Positions 1 to 9,607 of a stretch of DNA of 64,000 bases are shown piece after piece. Source of the DNA: an uncultured Alphaproteobacteria bacterium (lineage in GTDB: Bacteria; Pseudomonadota; Alphaproteobacteria; RF32; CAG-239); the NCBI GenBank assembly GCA_944391685.1, contig CALXUM010000002.1, positions 90,645-154,644 of the forward strand, given 5' to 3'. Made by a program: the position numbers and the translations under genes. Below the pieces are notes generated by a model. The model saw only the letters and a program-made list of their open reading frames with translations. It searched no databases and was not told the origin of the DNA. Numbering within the stretch: the stretch's first letter is position 1; every line of letters starts with the position of its first letter.

Positions 1-836
1 ATCGTTCTCTCAACATCTTGCTTGCTCATGGCAATTCCATCCACTGCCGAGCGATTATACCTGGGCAAATTCAAATGCACTGCTCCCAAAACCGTAACTG
101 TTCCAGAAGTCCCTATAATTTGGATTTCCTGATTGGAAATTGCCTCTTTTATATGATGTCTTTCTTCAAATTCACTCAAAATCTTATGTGTACGTTCAAT
201 AATCGTATCATAAGCCAATTTAGTCATGTCTTGTGAAGGAAATGCCTCAGAAATCGTAACCACCCCATATGGCAAAGAAATGTATCCTTCAATAAAAGTA
301 TTGCCGCTGTTGGTAGTCCTTGCCAAAGATATTTCGGTTGAACCCCCGCCAATATCAAAAACAAGAACACGCTTAATGTTGCGGCTTAAAAGGGGAATAC
401 ATCCTACCACAGCTAACCGCGATTCTTCCTTAGAAGAAATAATTTCAATATTAAGACCGGTTTCTCTTTTCACCAACTCAAGAAAAGGTTTGCAATTTAA
501 AGCCCGCCTGCAAGCTGCCGTTGCCACATATCGTGACTTGCAAATCGGAGCATATTCAGCCAACACTCCGGCACACACTTTCAAAGCAGCCACAGTTCTT
601 TTTATTGCCGCTTTAGAAAGCTCATTATTATTAATAATACCCTCGCCCAACCTGGTTATCTTGGAAAAGGTCTCCACGATTCTGAACGAACTCGGTGTTG
701 GTGTAGCAATCACCAACCTGCAAGAATTTGTTCCCAAGTCAATAGCTGCATAGTTAGGCTGCGTTACAGGTTCTGCATTTACTTTTCCACCAACCCGCGG
801 CGAAGGCGTCATCGTTTTCTTACGCCATTTATGCAT
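1..836 (-). CDS. Ppx/GppA exopolyphosphatase family protein (3' end cut by window)
   Basis: The reverse strand reads open from an ATG at 836 to the window edge, so 278 codons are visible and the C-terminus is missing. The ASKHA phosphatase signatures are present: AAIDLGTNSCRLVIATP near residue 30 (phosphate-1 loop), VFDIGGGSTEISLA in the middle (phosphate-2), and IGTSGTVTVLG further on. These are diagnostic of enzymes that degrade inorganic polyphosphate or convert pppGpp to ppGpp in the cytoplasm. The family does not separate Ppx from GppA on these motifs, so I give no symbol. A basic N-terminal extension of about 30 residues precedes the first beta strand. Forward-strand open frames here are antisense shadows. 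Confidence 0.9.
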   Translation of the reverse strand, partial: MHKWRKKTMTPSPRVGGKVNAEPVTQPNYAAIDLGTNSCRLVIATPTPSSFRIVETFSKITRLGEGIINNNELSKAAIKRTVAALKVCAGVLAEYAPICKSRYVATAACRRALNCKPFLELVKRETGLNIEIISSKEESRLAVVGCIPLLSRNIKRVLVFDIGGGSTEISLARTTNSGNTFIEGYISLPYGVVTISEAFPSQDMTKLAYDTIIERTHKILSEFEERHHIKEAISNQEIQIIGTSGTVTVLGAVHLNLPRYNRSAVDGIAMSKQDVERT

Positions 837-954
837 TTTATATATTCAATCTTTTCAAAATTATTCTAAATTATCTAATTTATAACGCATAAATAAACTC
901 AGCACAATAATTTTATTATTGTGTCATAAAAAAATATCAAAAATTTTAACTTAA

Positions 955-2076
<1,122 letters not shown>

Positions 2077-2141
2077 TCAATGTCATCAGTATGGGTGATA
2101 TTTGGTTATAAATTTATTAACAAGCATAAAATTTAAACCAA

Positions 2142-2173
2142 AAACACCGTAGTCATCTGAAACTACGGTGTTT
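2142..2173. terminator. Hairpin terminator between rnhB and ccrM
   Basis: A 12-bp perfect inverted repeat (AAACACCGTAGT, 8-nt loop, ACTACGGTGTTT) flanked by T runs on both strands. It lies just past the rnhB stop on the reverse strand, so it should end the ldcA-like/rnhB transcript before ccrM. Confidence 0.8.
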
Positions 2174-2192
2174 TTTTTCATATTCATTTAAA

Positions 2193-2825
2193 TCACGCAG
2201 CTTTAGACTTAATAAATACTTGTATTGGTTTATATGACTTGCGATGTTCGGGAGTTACACCATATTTTTGCAAACCTTCAATATGCAATTTGGTTCCGTA
2301 ACCGGCATTTTTCTCAAAACCATAAAACGGATATTTTTGTGCCAACTCACTCATCAAACGATCACGATAAACTTTAGCAATAATTGATGCCGCCGCTATT
2401 GAATAACAACGAGCATCCCCTTTTATCACCGTATAACTTTGGCACGGAAAAACCTTAGGATTCTGATTTCCGTCAATTAAAGCTGCTTTCGGCTCTAATT
2501 TAAGAGCCGTAACTGCTCGCCTCATAGCCATAAAAGTTGCCTGCAAAATATTGCTCTCATCTATTTCATGAGCCGAAGCTTCACCGATTCCGATAAGTAG
2601 TTTTCCCTGCTTTTCTTCTTCAAATAACTTATCATAAAGCTGTTCTCTTCTTTTTGCGGTCAACTTTTTGGAATCATTCAAACAATCCAACAAAAACTCA
2701 TCCAAATTCTTATCCAAAATCATCACCGCACCGGCCACTACCGGTCCGGCCCAAGGTCCTCTACCAGCCTCATCAACGCCGACAACCAATTCTCCCAGCT
2801 TGTTTTCAAATTCAAAATCAGGCAT
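2193..2825 (-). CDS. rnhB: Ribonuclease HII
   Basis: A 210-residue RNase HII. The family hallmark VGVDEAGRGPWAGPVVAGAV is at residues 16-35, supplying the first Asp and the Glu of the active site; LIDGNQNPKVF and the later DARCYSIAAASIIAKVYRD segment supply the remaining conserved core. The enzyme cuts RNA in RNA:DNA hybrids, including single ribonucleotides embedded in DNA, and takes part in ribonucleotide excision repair. It starts one base after the stop of the S66 peptidase gene upstream and is probably co-transcribed with it. A strong hairpin follows its stop. Confidence 0.96.
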   Translation of the reverse strand: MPDFEFENKLGELVVGVDEAGRGPWAGPVVAGAVMILDKNLDEFLLDCLNDSKKLTAKRREQLYDKLFEEEKQGKLLIGIGEASAHEIDESNILQATFMAMRRAVTALKLEPKAALIDGNQNPKVFPCQSYTVIKGDARCYSIAAASIIAKVYRDRLMSELAQKYPFYGFEKNAGYGTKLHIEGLQKYGVTPEHRKSYKPIQVFIKSKAA

Positions 2826-2826
2826 T

Positions 2827-3813
2827 TTAAATCTCTACCAAAATCTCTTTTGATGATACTCTGCATTTTCCGCCAATCGGCAAAGTCAGATTCGGTGTAG
2901 TGTGTCCCAAATCAAGATTCGCAATAACCGGTATTCCTTTCAGTTGCGGAATTGAGCTCACAATATACTGCAAAGCCTCGCGTGAAACTTCTGATGCTTT
3001 TTGAAAACGCCCGATTAAAACCGCCTTAACATTTTTAAAATCATCTTGATACGCCACCGCTTGCAGGTTACGCAAAAATGCCTTGGCATCTCCGCCTGAA
3101 GTATAACAATCTTCAGCCAGCAAAATTGTATCTTTTTCAAAAACAGGGCGATAACCGGTTCCGTTTAACAACACAAAAGTACCGACATTTCCGCCGATAA
3201 GCGTACCTTCGGCCTCGCCTTCTTGCAACACCCACCAACCTTCATTTTTAATAAAGTTGCGTTTTTGTTGGTCAATAAACCACAAATCATCACTCCATTC
3301 CGCAGATGGTTTTATAAAATTTCTTCCACCTTCTAACATCATCTTACGCATTGCCTGCCAAGAATAATCAAAACCTTGCATCATTCCGAAAGAACTGTAA
3401 TGCGGCCCCAAAAATGTAACCAATCCGGTTTTGGCATAAATCCCGTTAACCAAAGCCGTAATATCTGAAAATCCGCAAAAAATCTTAGGATTATTATGAA
3501 TGAGATCATAATCCAAAAATGGTAATAATTGGTTTGAATTAAAACCGCCGATAATTGTAAATATAGCCTTAACATTTTTATCGGCAAAAGCTTCTTCTAT
3601 ATCGGCACCTCTTTTTTCAATTGAAGATGTTCCCATCAAATCAAAGTTATCATCTATTGTATTTTTCCCGAAAGAAACTTTTAATCCCATTTCCTCAAAA
3701 CGTTTTTTAGCCGTATCACGACTGTCTGCCCCGATAATTTTTATACCAGTAGACGGAGCAACCACTCTTATTTCATCACCTTGCTCAAGTTGCATCGGAA
3801 TAATTTTTTGCAT
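2827..3813 (-). CDS. S66-family peptidase (LD-carboxypeptidase / MccF-like)
   Basis: 328 residues with the S66 layout. VVAPSTG lies near the N-terminus, the nucleophile elbow FCGFSDITAL in the N-terminal half carries the catalytic Ser, LIGGNVGTF and LLAEDCYTSG supply the region with the catalytic Glu, and LGHTTPNLTLPIG near the C-terminus holds the catalytic His. S66 enzymes are Ser-Glu-His peptidases that trim the terminal D-Ala of murein tetrapeptides (LdcA) or cleave microcin C (MccF). No signal peptide is visible, consistent with a cytoplasmic murein-recycling enzyme. LdcA and MccF cannot be told apart from sequence reading alone. First gene of a pair with rnhB. Confidence 0.85.
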   Translation of the reverse strand: MQKIIPMQLEQGDEIRVVAPSTGIKIIGADSRDTAKKRFEEMGLKVSFGKNTIDDNFDLMGTSSIEKRGADIEEAFADKNVKAIFTIIGGFNSNQLLPFLDYDLIHNNPKIFCGFSDITALVNGIYAKTGLVTFLGPHYSSFGMMQGFDYSWQAMRKMMLEGGRNFIKPSAEWSDDLWFIDQQKRNFIKNEGWWVLQEGEAEGTLIGGNVGTFVLLNGTGYRPVFEKDTILLAEDCYTSGGDAKAFLRNLQAVAYQDDFKNVKAVLIGRFQKASEVSREALQYIVSSIPQLKGIPVIANLDLGHTTPNLTLPIGGKCRVSSKEILVEI

Positions 3814-3979
3814 GACTCAATCCTCCAATAACATAATATTTCAGTTATTATAATTAAATTTTTGCCATTTGCCAGAACCATCTTGCTTTTTTGTGCAGAA
3901 TTTTAGCAATTATTTTTTAATTATTATCATTTAAAATTTTTCTCAAAATTATATATCAGTACCTATAAGGATTAATTTT

Positions 3980-5197
3980 ATGAATCTTGATATTTATATT
4001 GCCGTTGCCGGTTTCCTTTTACTGCTTTGCGTTTTTGCCAACAAACTATCAGACCGTTTTGGCATCCCGTCTTTATTGTTATTTCTTGCCCTTGGAATGC
4101 TTGCTGGTGTTGACGGTTTGGGACGCATCAGCTTTCAAGACAGCCGTTTAACCAACTATGTCGGCACCGTTGCCTTAATTTTCATATTATTTAACGGCGG
4201 ACTAATAACCAATTGGAACAATGTCAAAAATGAAATCATTCGTGGTTCAATATTATCAACTTTTGGTGTTTTTTTAACCGCAATGTTTTTATTTGTTGGA
4301 GCATATTTTATTATTGGTTTATCTTTTGAAGTATCTTTGCTCTTAAGTGCAATCGTATCTTCAACCGATGCTCCGGCCGTATTTTCCGCCATGCGTAGTG
4401 CAAATTTACAACTAAGTCCTAAATTAAAATCATTACTTGAATTTGAATCTGCAAGTAATGACCCTATGGCCGTATTTTTATCTGTAGCCGCAATATCTTA
4501 CATCAACAACCCTCAAATCGGCGTTACAAATCTGAGCCTAATTTTTGTTAACCAAATTTTATTGGGAACACTGCTTGGCTTCATTTTTGGACGTATCGCT
4601 ACCTATATACTGCAAAATGCTCGTTTACCATATCCCGGGCTATATCCGGTTTATGGCACCAGCATAGCTTTTCTTATTTACAGTTTAACCCAATTATTAG
4701 GCGGCAGCGGATTTTTAGCTGTTTACATTGCCGGAATTATAATCGGCAATAGCATTTTTCTTTATCGTCGACACTTAATTCGTTTTAACGATTCTCTTGC
4801 TTGGATAATGCAAATAAGCATGTTTTTAATTTTAGGACTTTTGGTTAATCCTCACGAGTTAATAGCCGTAATGCCGGTCGGCTTTGCCTGCACAATCTTT
4901 TTAATTTTTATTGCCAGACCTTTAGCCGTATTTATTTGTCTCCATCGCGGTAATTTTAACTATAAAGAACAACTCCTTATCAGTTGGGCCGGGCTTAAAG
5001 GGGCCGTACCTATTATTCTGGCAACCTATCCTCTGATTGAAAAGATACCGAATGCTCAATACCTGTTTAACCTTATTTTCTTTCTTGTAATAATTTCGGT
5101 TTTATTCCAAAGCAAAACTTTTCCCACCTTAATAGAAAAGCTTGGACTTTCCGAAAATAAACCATCAAAAGACAAGAAGTCCTGGTTTTCAAAATAA
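3980..5197 (+). CDS. CPA1-family cation/proton antiporter (NhaP/CvrA-like, short form)
   Basis: 405 residues almost wholly made of hydrophobic helices (about 11-12 membrane segments). The conserved CPA1 motifs are present: FNGGL in the fourth helix, SSTDAPAVFS with its Asp and ESASNDPMA with the Asn-Asp pair thought to bind the cation. The order matches NhaP2/CvrA K+/H+ antiporters, but the usual cytosolic TrkA-C/CorC-type C-terminal region is missing: the protein stops about 20 charged residues after the last helix. It probably exports K+ or Na+ in exchange for protons. It is a single-gene unit divergent from the S66 gene, with an AT-rich promoter region upstream and a hairpin after it. Confidence 0.85.
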   Translation: MNLDIYIAVAGFLLLLCVFANKLSDRFGIPSLLLFLALGMLAGVDGLGRISFQDSRLTNYVGTVALIFILFNGGLITNWNNVKNEIIRGSILSTFGVFLTAMFLFVGAYFIIGLSFEVSLLLSAIVSSTDAPAVFSAMRSANLQLSPKLKSLLEFESASNDPMAVFLSVAAISYINNPQIGVTNLSLIFVNQILLGTLLGFIFGRIATYILQNARLPYPGLYPVYGTSIAFLIYSLTQLLGGSGFLAVYIAGIIIGNSIFLYRRHLIRFNDSLAWIMQISMFLILGLLVNPHELIAVMPVGFACTIFLIFIARPLAVFICLHRGNFNYKEQLLISWAGLKGAVPIILATYPLIEKIPNAQYLFNLIFFLVIISVLFQSKTFPTLIEKLGLSENKPSKDKKSWFSK

Positions 5198-5201
5198 AAA
5201 C

Positions 5202-5234
5202 AATCCGGATTTCCAACCATAAGAAATCCGGATT
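5202..5234. terminator. Hairpin between convergent genes
   Basis: A perfect 12-bp inverted repeat (AATCCGGATTTC ... GAAATCCGGATT) directly after the antiporter stop and before the convergent rubredoxin-fusion stop. It lacks a long T run, so it may be a weak bidirectional terminator. Confidence 0.55.
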
Positions 5235-5246
5235 ATATAAAAAAGA

Positions 5247-5897
5247 TTATTGGAGTTCAAAAAGATCTTTTCCAACTCCGCACAACGGACAAACCCAATC
5301 ATCTGGCAAATCCTCAAACGGGACATCTCCATCATAAACATATCCGCACACCGTGCAAACCCATTTTTTACCTTCGTTACTCATTTCTTTTCCTTTCTTT
5401 GGTTGTATAAATTTTTGAAAACTTTCCATCACATCTTTTTTAAAATATGATCTATAATCTAAATAAGTCAAGGGATTGTCATTTTTTCCATTATCCGCTG
5501 AAATCACTTCTGCCACATATAAAGTATTGCTTTCTAATGGATATTTATATAAAACCTTACAAATAAAACTGGCCAAACTATCTTTAACAACTGGCAAATT
5601 ATCACACACCGAATATTCTACATTTTCCCATTTATTAACATTTTTGCTGCTCTGAAAACCAAAATTTGCCACCACAAAAGGATCAACTTTTTTACACAAT
5701 ACTGAAAGCGAAAATTCCTTTGTTTTATCAATACATGACTTGGTATAACTTGTATTTGAACATGAAAGAGCAATTGCTACCGGCTTATTGGCAACCTGCA
5801 TCACCGCATCAACAATACTTCCCACCAAACGCTCACCGTCTTTAGCCCCCAACACATACAAACCGTGTGTCAGTTTATACATTGCATCTAAATCCAT
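5247..5897 (-). CDS. Flavin reductase-rubredoxin fusion (high-molecular-weight rubredoxin)
   Basis: 216 residues in two domains. Residues 1-155 are a flavin-reductase-like FMN-binding barrel, seen as [16 protein letters not shown], then [17 protein letters not shown] and the [12 protein letters not shown] stretch. Residues 175-216 are a rubredoxin with two paired cysteine knuckles, CTVCGY and CPLCGVGK, which bind one Fe(Cys)4 centre. Such Hrb/NAD(P)H:rubredoxin reductases pass electrons from NAD(P)H through FMN to rubredoxin and then to partners such as flavodiiron NO/O2 reductases in anaerobes and microaerophiles. No flavodiiron gene is in this window, so the electron acceptor is unknown. 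Confidence 0.88.
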   Translation of the reverse strand: MDLDAMYKLTHGLYVLGAKDGERLVGSIVDAVMQVANKPVAIALSCSNTSYTKSCIDKTKEFSLSVLCKKVDPFVVANFGFQSSKNVNKWENVEYSVCDNLPVVKDSLASFICKVLYKYPLESNTLYVAEVISADNGKNDNPLTYLDYRSYFKKDVMESFQKFIQPKKGKEMSNEGKKWVCTVCGYVYDGDVPFEDLPDDWVCPLCGVGKDLFELQ

Positions 5898-5961
5898 TTT
5901 AGCTCCTTTTGTAATTTCCCTTTAATATAATCAACATTATTATTTCTGCAATGGATAAAAT

Positions 5962-6165
5962 TTAATAATGCGGCGGTGGCGTTTCTTCACTCTGAGGTTT
6001 AACCGCTCCTTCATCAACTCTACTTAAAAGATATTGGTTTTGTTTCAACAATTTATCAATAACTTTTCCTTGTTCAATAATTACTTGATTCAGATCATCT
6101 AACATCTTTTCTTGTTCGGCTAAAGCTATTTCAATATTAATCAATCGTTCTTCATTTTGTTGCAT
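5962..6165 (-). CDS. slyX: SlyX family protein
   Basis: 67 residues: an almost continuous coiled coil (residues 5-50, with LINIEIALAEQEKMLDDLN) and a proline-rich tail ending in PPPHY. The coiled coil plus the terminal PPxY/H tail is the SlyX signature. The function of SlyX is not established. The gene is divergent from the helicase gene. Confidence 0.85.
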   Translation of the reverse strand: MQQNEERLINIEIALAEQEKMLDDLNQVIIEQGKVIDKLLKQNQYLLSRVDEGAVKPQSEETPPPHY

Positions 6166-6180
6166 ATTTGCAAATTCCTC

Positions 6181-6208
6181 TTGTTGAACTCTTAAAATAT
6201 GTTATCAT
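6181..6208 (+). promoter_or_regulatory. Sigma-70-like promoter of the helicase gene
   Basis: TTGTTG (6181-6186), a 16-nt spacer and TATCAT (6203-6208). Transcription would begin near 6215, which argues against an ATG at 6199 and for the ATG at 6238 as the helicase start. Confidence 0.5.
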
Positions 6209-6237
6209 TTATTTATGATTTTACAACAATAAAAACC

Positions 6238-7758
6238 ATGCCTCAACAATTAGACATAAACCCTGAATTTGCCCTAGCTTTTGATCTGCTGCAAAATAGC
6301 GATAAACATCTCTTTATTACCGGAAAAGCAGGTTCCGGCAAATCAACCTTACTCAAATATTGTGTTGATAACTGTAATAAAAACATTATTGTCTTGGCAC
6401 CCACCGGTATAGCTGCACTAAATGTCAAAGGACAAACCATCCACCGCTTTTTTAACTTTCCGATTAATGTTACTCCGGAACAAATCATTAATTATAAAAT
6501 CACTCCCAGAGTAAAACGCATATACAAACTGATTGATACTATTATTATTGATGAAGTATCCATGCTCCGTGCCGATATACTAGATTGTATTGATGTATTT
6601 TTACGCATTTACGGTCCTCAAAATGACCAACCGTTTGGCGGTATTCAAATGGTATTTATCGGTGATTTATACCAACTCCCTCCGGTCATTTCTTCCCAAG
6701 AACAATCCTCCTTTTACAATCGTTATCAAACCCCATATTTTTTTAGTGCCGAAGTTTTTCCCCAAATAAAACTAACCAACATTGAGCTGACTAAAATATA
6801 CCGCCAAAAAGACTCTCGGTTTATTGAATTATTAGGGCGGATTCGCAACAATACGGCAACTGATGAAGATATTTTAACCCTAAACACCAGACTAAATATT
6901 ACTCCACAGCAAGATGCTTTTGTAATTTCTTTAGCCACCACCAATAAACTTGCCGAACAAATAAATCAAAAAAAACTCCTTGAAATTAATGACCGTTCTT
7001 ATATTTCTCAAGCCGTTATAGATGGAGATTTTAATAAAGAATATTTTCCCACCACGGAAATACTGGAGCTAAAACCAGGAGCTCAAATCATGTTTTTAAA
7101 TAATGACAACAAAAAACGGTGGGTCAACGGATCATTAGGTAAAATTGAAGATATAAAAACTAATGATGAAAAGATAAGATATTTACGTATCAGACTTGCA
7201 GAAAACAAAAAAATTGTAGATGTTTTTCCCTATACCTGGGAAATTTATAAATACTCTATAATAGGTAAAGAAATCACCTCGGAAGTTATCGGTTCATTTA
7301 CTCAATATCCTTTACGTTTAGCATGGGCAGTTACTATTCACAAAAGTCAAGGACAAACTTTTGATAATATATATATTGATATCGGCAATGGCACTTTTGC
7401 CAACGGGCAGCTTTATGTAGCTTTAAGCCGTTGTACATCTTTGCAAGGAATACACTTAAAAAAAACACTGCTAAAAAAACATATCTTAACAGATCCTCGT
7501 ATTAATTATTTTATGGACTTACATCTTAAACAAAACATTTTACCGGAAGATAAAATATCTCTCCTTGAAAAAGCTGCCGCCAAACATCAAAAAATTGAAA
7601 TCAAATACCAAAAATCAAATAACGAAATTTCACAACGAATTATTATTCCCATCCGCATAAAAGAAGATATTCTTTTGGCTTTTTGCCTGCAAAGAGGAGA
7701 ACAACGCAGTTTTAAATTAAAAAATATATTACAAATTTCCCCTTTTTATGAATTGTAA
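6238..7758 (+). CDS. SF1B DNA helicase, Pif1/RecD-like
   Basis: Walker A is GKAGSGKSTLL near residue 28, followed by VLAPTGIAALNVKGQTIHRFF (motif Ia region), IIIDEVSMLRADILD (motif II, DEVS) and FIGDLYQLPPV (motif III). The C-terminal half has AVTIHKSQGQTFDNI and YVALSRCTSL, motifs V and VI of Pif1/RecD helicases. This family unwinds DNA 5' to 3' and helps replication through obstacles. About 100 residues after motif VI resemble a small accessory domain that I do not recognise. I start at 6238 (MPQQLDINPEF) rather than the in-frame ATG at 6199, which would lie upstream of the inferred transcription start. Confidence 0.87.
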   Translation: MPQQLDINPEFALAFDLLQNSDKHLFITGKAGSGKSTLLKYCVDNCNKNIIVLAPTGIAALNVKGQTIHRFFNFPINVTPEQIINYKITPRVKRIYKLIDTIIIDEVSMLRADILDCIDVFLRIYGPQNDQPFGGIQMVFIGDLYQLPPVISSQEQSSFYNRYQTPYFFSAEVFPQIKLTNIELTKIYRQKDSRFIELLGRIRNNTATDEDILTLNTRLNITPQQDAFVISLATTNKLAEQINQKKLLEINDRSYISQAVIDGDFNKEYFPTTEILELKPGAQIMFLNNDNKKRWVNGSLGKIEDIKTNDEKIRYLRIRLAENKKIVDVFPYTWEIYKYSIIGKEITSEVIGSFTQYPLRLAWAVTIHKSQGQTFDNIYIDIGNGTFANGQLYVALSRCTSLQGIHLKKTLLKKHILTDPRINYFMDLHLKQNILPEDKISLLEKAAAKHQKIEIKYQKSNNEISQRIIIPIRIKEDILLAFCLQRGEQRSFKLKNILQISPFYEL

Positions 7759-7819
7759 ATATTTTTTTACCTTTTAAAAGTATAATTAACACAATATCTT
7801 ACAGAATAAGGTTAAAAAC

Positions 7820-8671
7820 ATGACAGAACATTTTACTCCGATAGTAACTTTTTTTTCTAATATTGTTGAAATAATAGAGCTGATATTTTCTGATGAAACA
7901 ATATACCTCTATATTGGCTATGCTGCAGGAATTGCTACTATTGCAGCATTTGCAATTCAAGCAATTCGCATTTTAAAAACTAAAACCATAAGCGGTTTAT
8001 CAAGTTATATGTATATTTTATATAGCTTGAGTCTTATTTGTTGGTTCACTTATGGTGTATATATTGATTCTTGGATTCTAGCCATTGCAAACTTAATAAC
8101 ATTTTTATTCACCTTCACAATTTTGGCTCAAATTTTATATTATGATGAAGAAGATAAAATTGAACGTTATCGTCGCGATCCGCTAACCTATGTTTTCAAT
8201 AAAAACTATTATGAAGAATTTGTTCCTCAAAAAATTATTGAATCAACAATCAACAAACAACCATTTTCTATCATCTCCGGAAAAATATATAATCTGGAAA
8301 CCATCCGCGAAAAAATGGGAAATAAATATCGTAACAGAGCAGTCAAACACACTGCAAAAATTTTAGAAAAAGCCCTTAGAGACAGCGACTTTATCGCTCG
8401 TGTAGAAGATAATTTATTTATGATATATCTATCAAATACAGACGTTAGAACCGCAAAAAAAGTCTTAGAAAGAGTCTTAGACAGCACAAACAAAATTGAA
8501 ATCAAAAAAGGTTCTAAAGAAAAGATAAATATTCAAATGCTTTTTGGAATATGCTCATCAAATGAAGGAACCAATCTTAAAGAATTAAGCGAGAAAGCCT
8601 GTAAAGCTCTTTCAAATACCTCTCTTAAAAAGAATTATCAAATAAAGACGTATAAAGCAGAAAAATCCTAA
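7820..8671 (+). CDS. SemiSWEET (PQ-loop) domain fused to a degenerate GGDEF domain
   Basis: 283 residues. Residues 30-112 form three hydrophobic helices with the SemiSWEET pattern: GYAAGIATIAAFAIQAIRI, SGLSSYMYILYSLSLICWFTYG and a third helix IANLITFLFTFTILAQ. SemiSWEETs are three-helix sugar transporters that work as dimers. The remaining 160 residues look like a GGDEF (diguanylate cyclase) fold: DPLTYVFNKNYYEE at the start and ALRDSDFIARVEDNLFMIYL where R-x-GGDEF-F normally lies. The signature is replaced by VEDNL, so catalysis is not expected. Domain calls come from recognised pattern, not from a search. It could be a membrane sensor rather than a transporter. A terminator follows directly. 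Confidence 0.7.
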   Translation: MTEHFTPIVTFFSNIVEIIELIFSDETIYLYIGYAAGIATIAAFAIQAIRILKTKTISGLSSYMYILYSLSLICWFTYGVYIDSWILAIANLITFLFTFTILAQILYYDEEDKIERYRRDPLTYVFNKNYYEEFVPQKIIESTINKQPFSIISGKIYNLETIREKMGNKYRNRAVKHTAKILEKALRDSDFIARVEDNLFMIYLSNTDVRTAKKVLERVLDSTNKIEIKKGSKEKINIQMLFGICSSNEGTNLKELSEKACKALSNTSLKKNYQIKTYKAEKS

Positions 8672-8709
8672 AAAATAGAAAACCGCCTGAAAAGGCGGTT
8701 TTCTATTTT
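8672..8709 (+). terminator. Intrinsic terminator
   Basis: A 16-bp perfect stem (AAAATAGAAAACCGCC ... GGCGGTTTTCTATTTT) with a 6-nt loop directly after the SemiSWEET-GGDEF stop. It also lies just beyond the 3' end of the convergent tRNA-Pro. Confidence 0.85.
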
Positions 8710-8710
8710 A

Positions 8711-8787
8711 TGGTCGAAATGACTGGACTCGAACCAGCGACCTCTTCGTCCCGAACGAAGCGTTCTACCAGGCTGAACTACATTTCG
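8711..8787 (-). tRNA. tRNA-Pro (anticodon CGG)
   Basis: 77 nt on the reverse strand including encoded CCA. Acceptor arms CGAAATG/CATTTCG pair fully, the anticodon arm is CTTCG-TTCGGGA-CGAAG with CGG at 34-36, and the T arm is CTGG-TTCGAGT-CCAG. The body matches bacterial tRNA-Pro. Confidence 0.95.
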
Positions 8788-8887
8788 TTAAATTGCGAAT
8801 ACTCTTTTATCACAAAAAAATTTTTTCACAAGCTTTTTTTACTAAAAAATTATCTCAACATTTAAATCTAGACAAATAATTAAAATT

Positions 8888-9607
8888 ATGTTAACAATTT
8901 GTCAAATTAATAATCAACCAAAATGGAATACTACCATGGAATTACGAGATATCATTCCAGATATTAAACAAATGATACCTTACGAATATAATGTTATTGC
9001 CTTGGAAGAATACAACGCCATCATCAATAAATACCTAAATGTTGACGCCCGAGAAAATAACCCACGTCTTTTTCATCTATGTGGTATTCCAGGTGCTGGT
9101 AAAACAACATTTTATCATACACATAAATGGCCCAAACATGTTTTTATCGGTTTTGACGATATCATGGAAAGTATAAAACAATATCAAAAAGACACAGTTA
9201 ATCTTGGTCCTGTGATTGCTTTTAAAAAATGGGAAATTCCGGCTCGTATCATAGGTTATGAACTTTTCCGCCGTGCCATCTCTGAAAAAAAGACAATATT
9301 TTTTGATAATGGTGCCCTTTCCCAAACCCATCTTAATCTTTTAAAAAATATAAAAAGACTTGGCTATCAAACCACCATGTACTATATTCAATGTGATCTT
9401 TTAATAGCAATCAAGAGAGCTGAACAACGTCAAAAAGAAACCCTTCGCCACATTCCGGTTGAAGTCATAGAAAAAAGAGCTGTTATTGAACAGCAAATTG
9501 TTCCTCAATATAAAAAAATTGCCGATGAATTCTATGCATACAACAATAACAAAAAAAGCTTCCGATTAATCGAAAGCTTTTTAAGGACGAACTCAGAAGC
9601 CGTTTAG
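8888..9607 (+). CDS. P-loop kinase, zeta-toxin-like
   Basis: 239 residues. HLCGIPGAGKTTFYH is a Walker A in the zeta-toxin/AAA_33 style, followed by FIGFDDIMESIKQY, the region where zeta toxins carry a catalytic Asp, and by a helix with RRAISEKKTIFFDNGAL. Zeta-type kinases phosphorylate UDP-activated sugars or other small molecules; others in this clan are polynucleotide kinases. No epsilon-like antitoxin precedes it, so I do not call it a toxin. An alternative start is ATG 8936 (MELRDIIPD), which seems equally good because no clear ribosome site supports 8888. It converges with and overlaps the ugd stop by 4 nt. Confidence 0.6.
   Translation: MLTICQINNQPKWNTTMELRDIIPDIKQMIPYEYNVIALEEYNAIINKYLNVDARENNPRLFHLCGIPGAGKTTFYHTHKWPKHVFIGFDDIMESIKQYQKDTVNLGPVIAFKKWEIPARIIGYELFRRAISEKKTIFFDNGALSQTHLNLLKNIKRLGYQTTMYYIQCDLLIAIKRAEQRQKETLRHIPVEVIEKRAVIEQQIVPQYKKIADEFYAYNNNKKSFRLIESFLRTNSEAV

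Noticed and set aside
226..753. A 175-residue open frame on the forward strand
   Set aside because: It is antisense to a clear Ppx/GppA phosphatase whose motifs (DLGTNS, DIGGGST) are on the reverse strand.
8888..9607. Epsilon/zeta toxin-antitoxin module
   Set aside because: No small antitoxin gene precedes the kinase; the 8788-8887 interval is non-coding.
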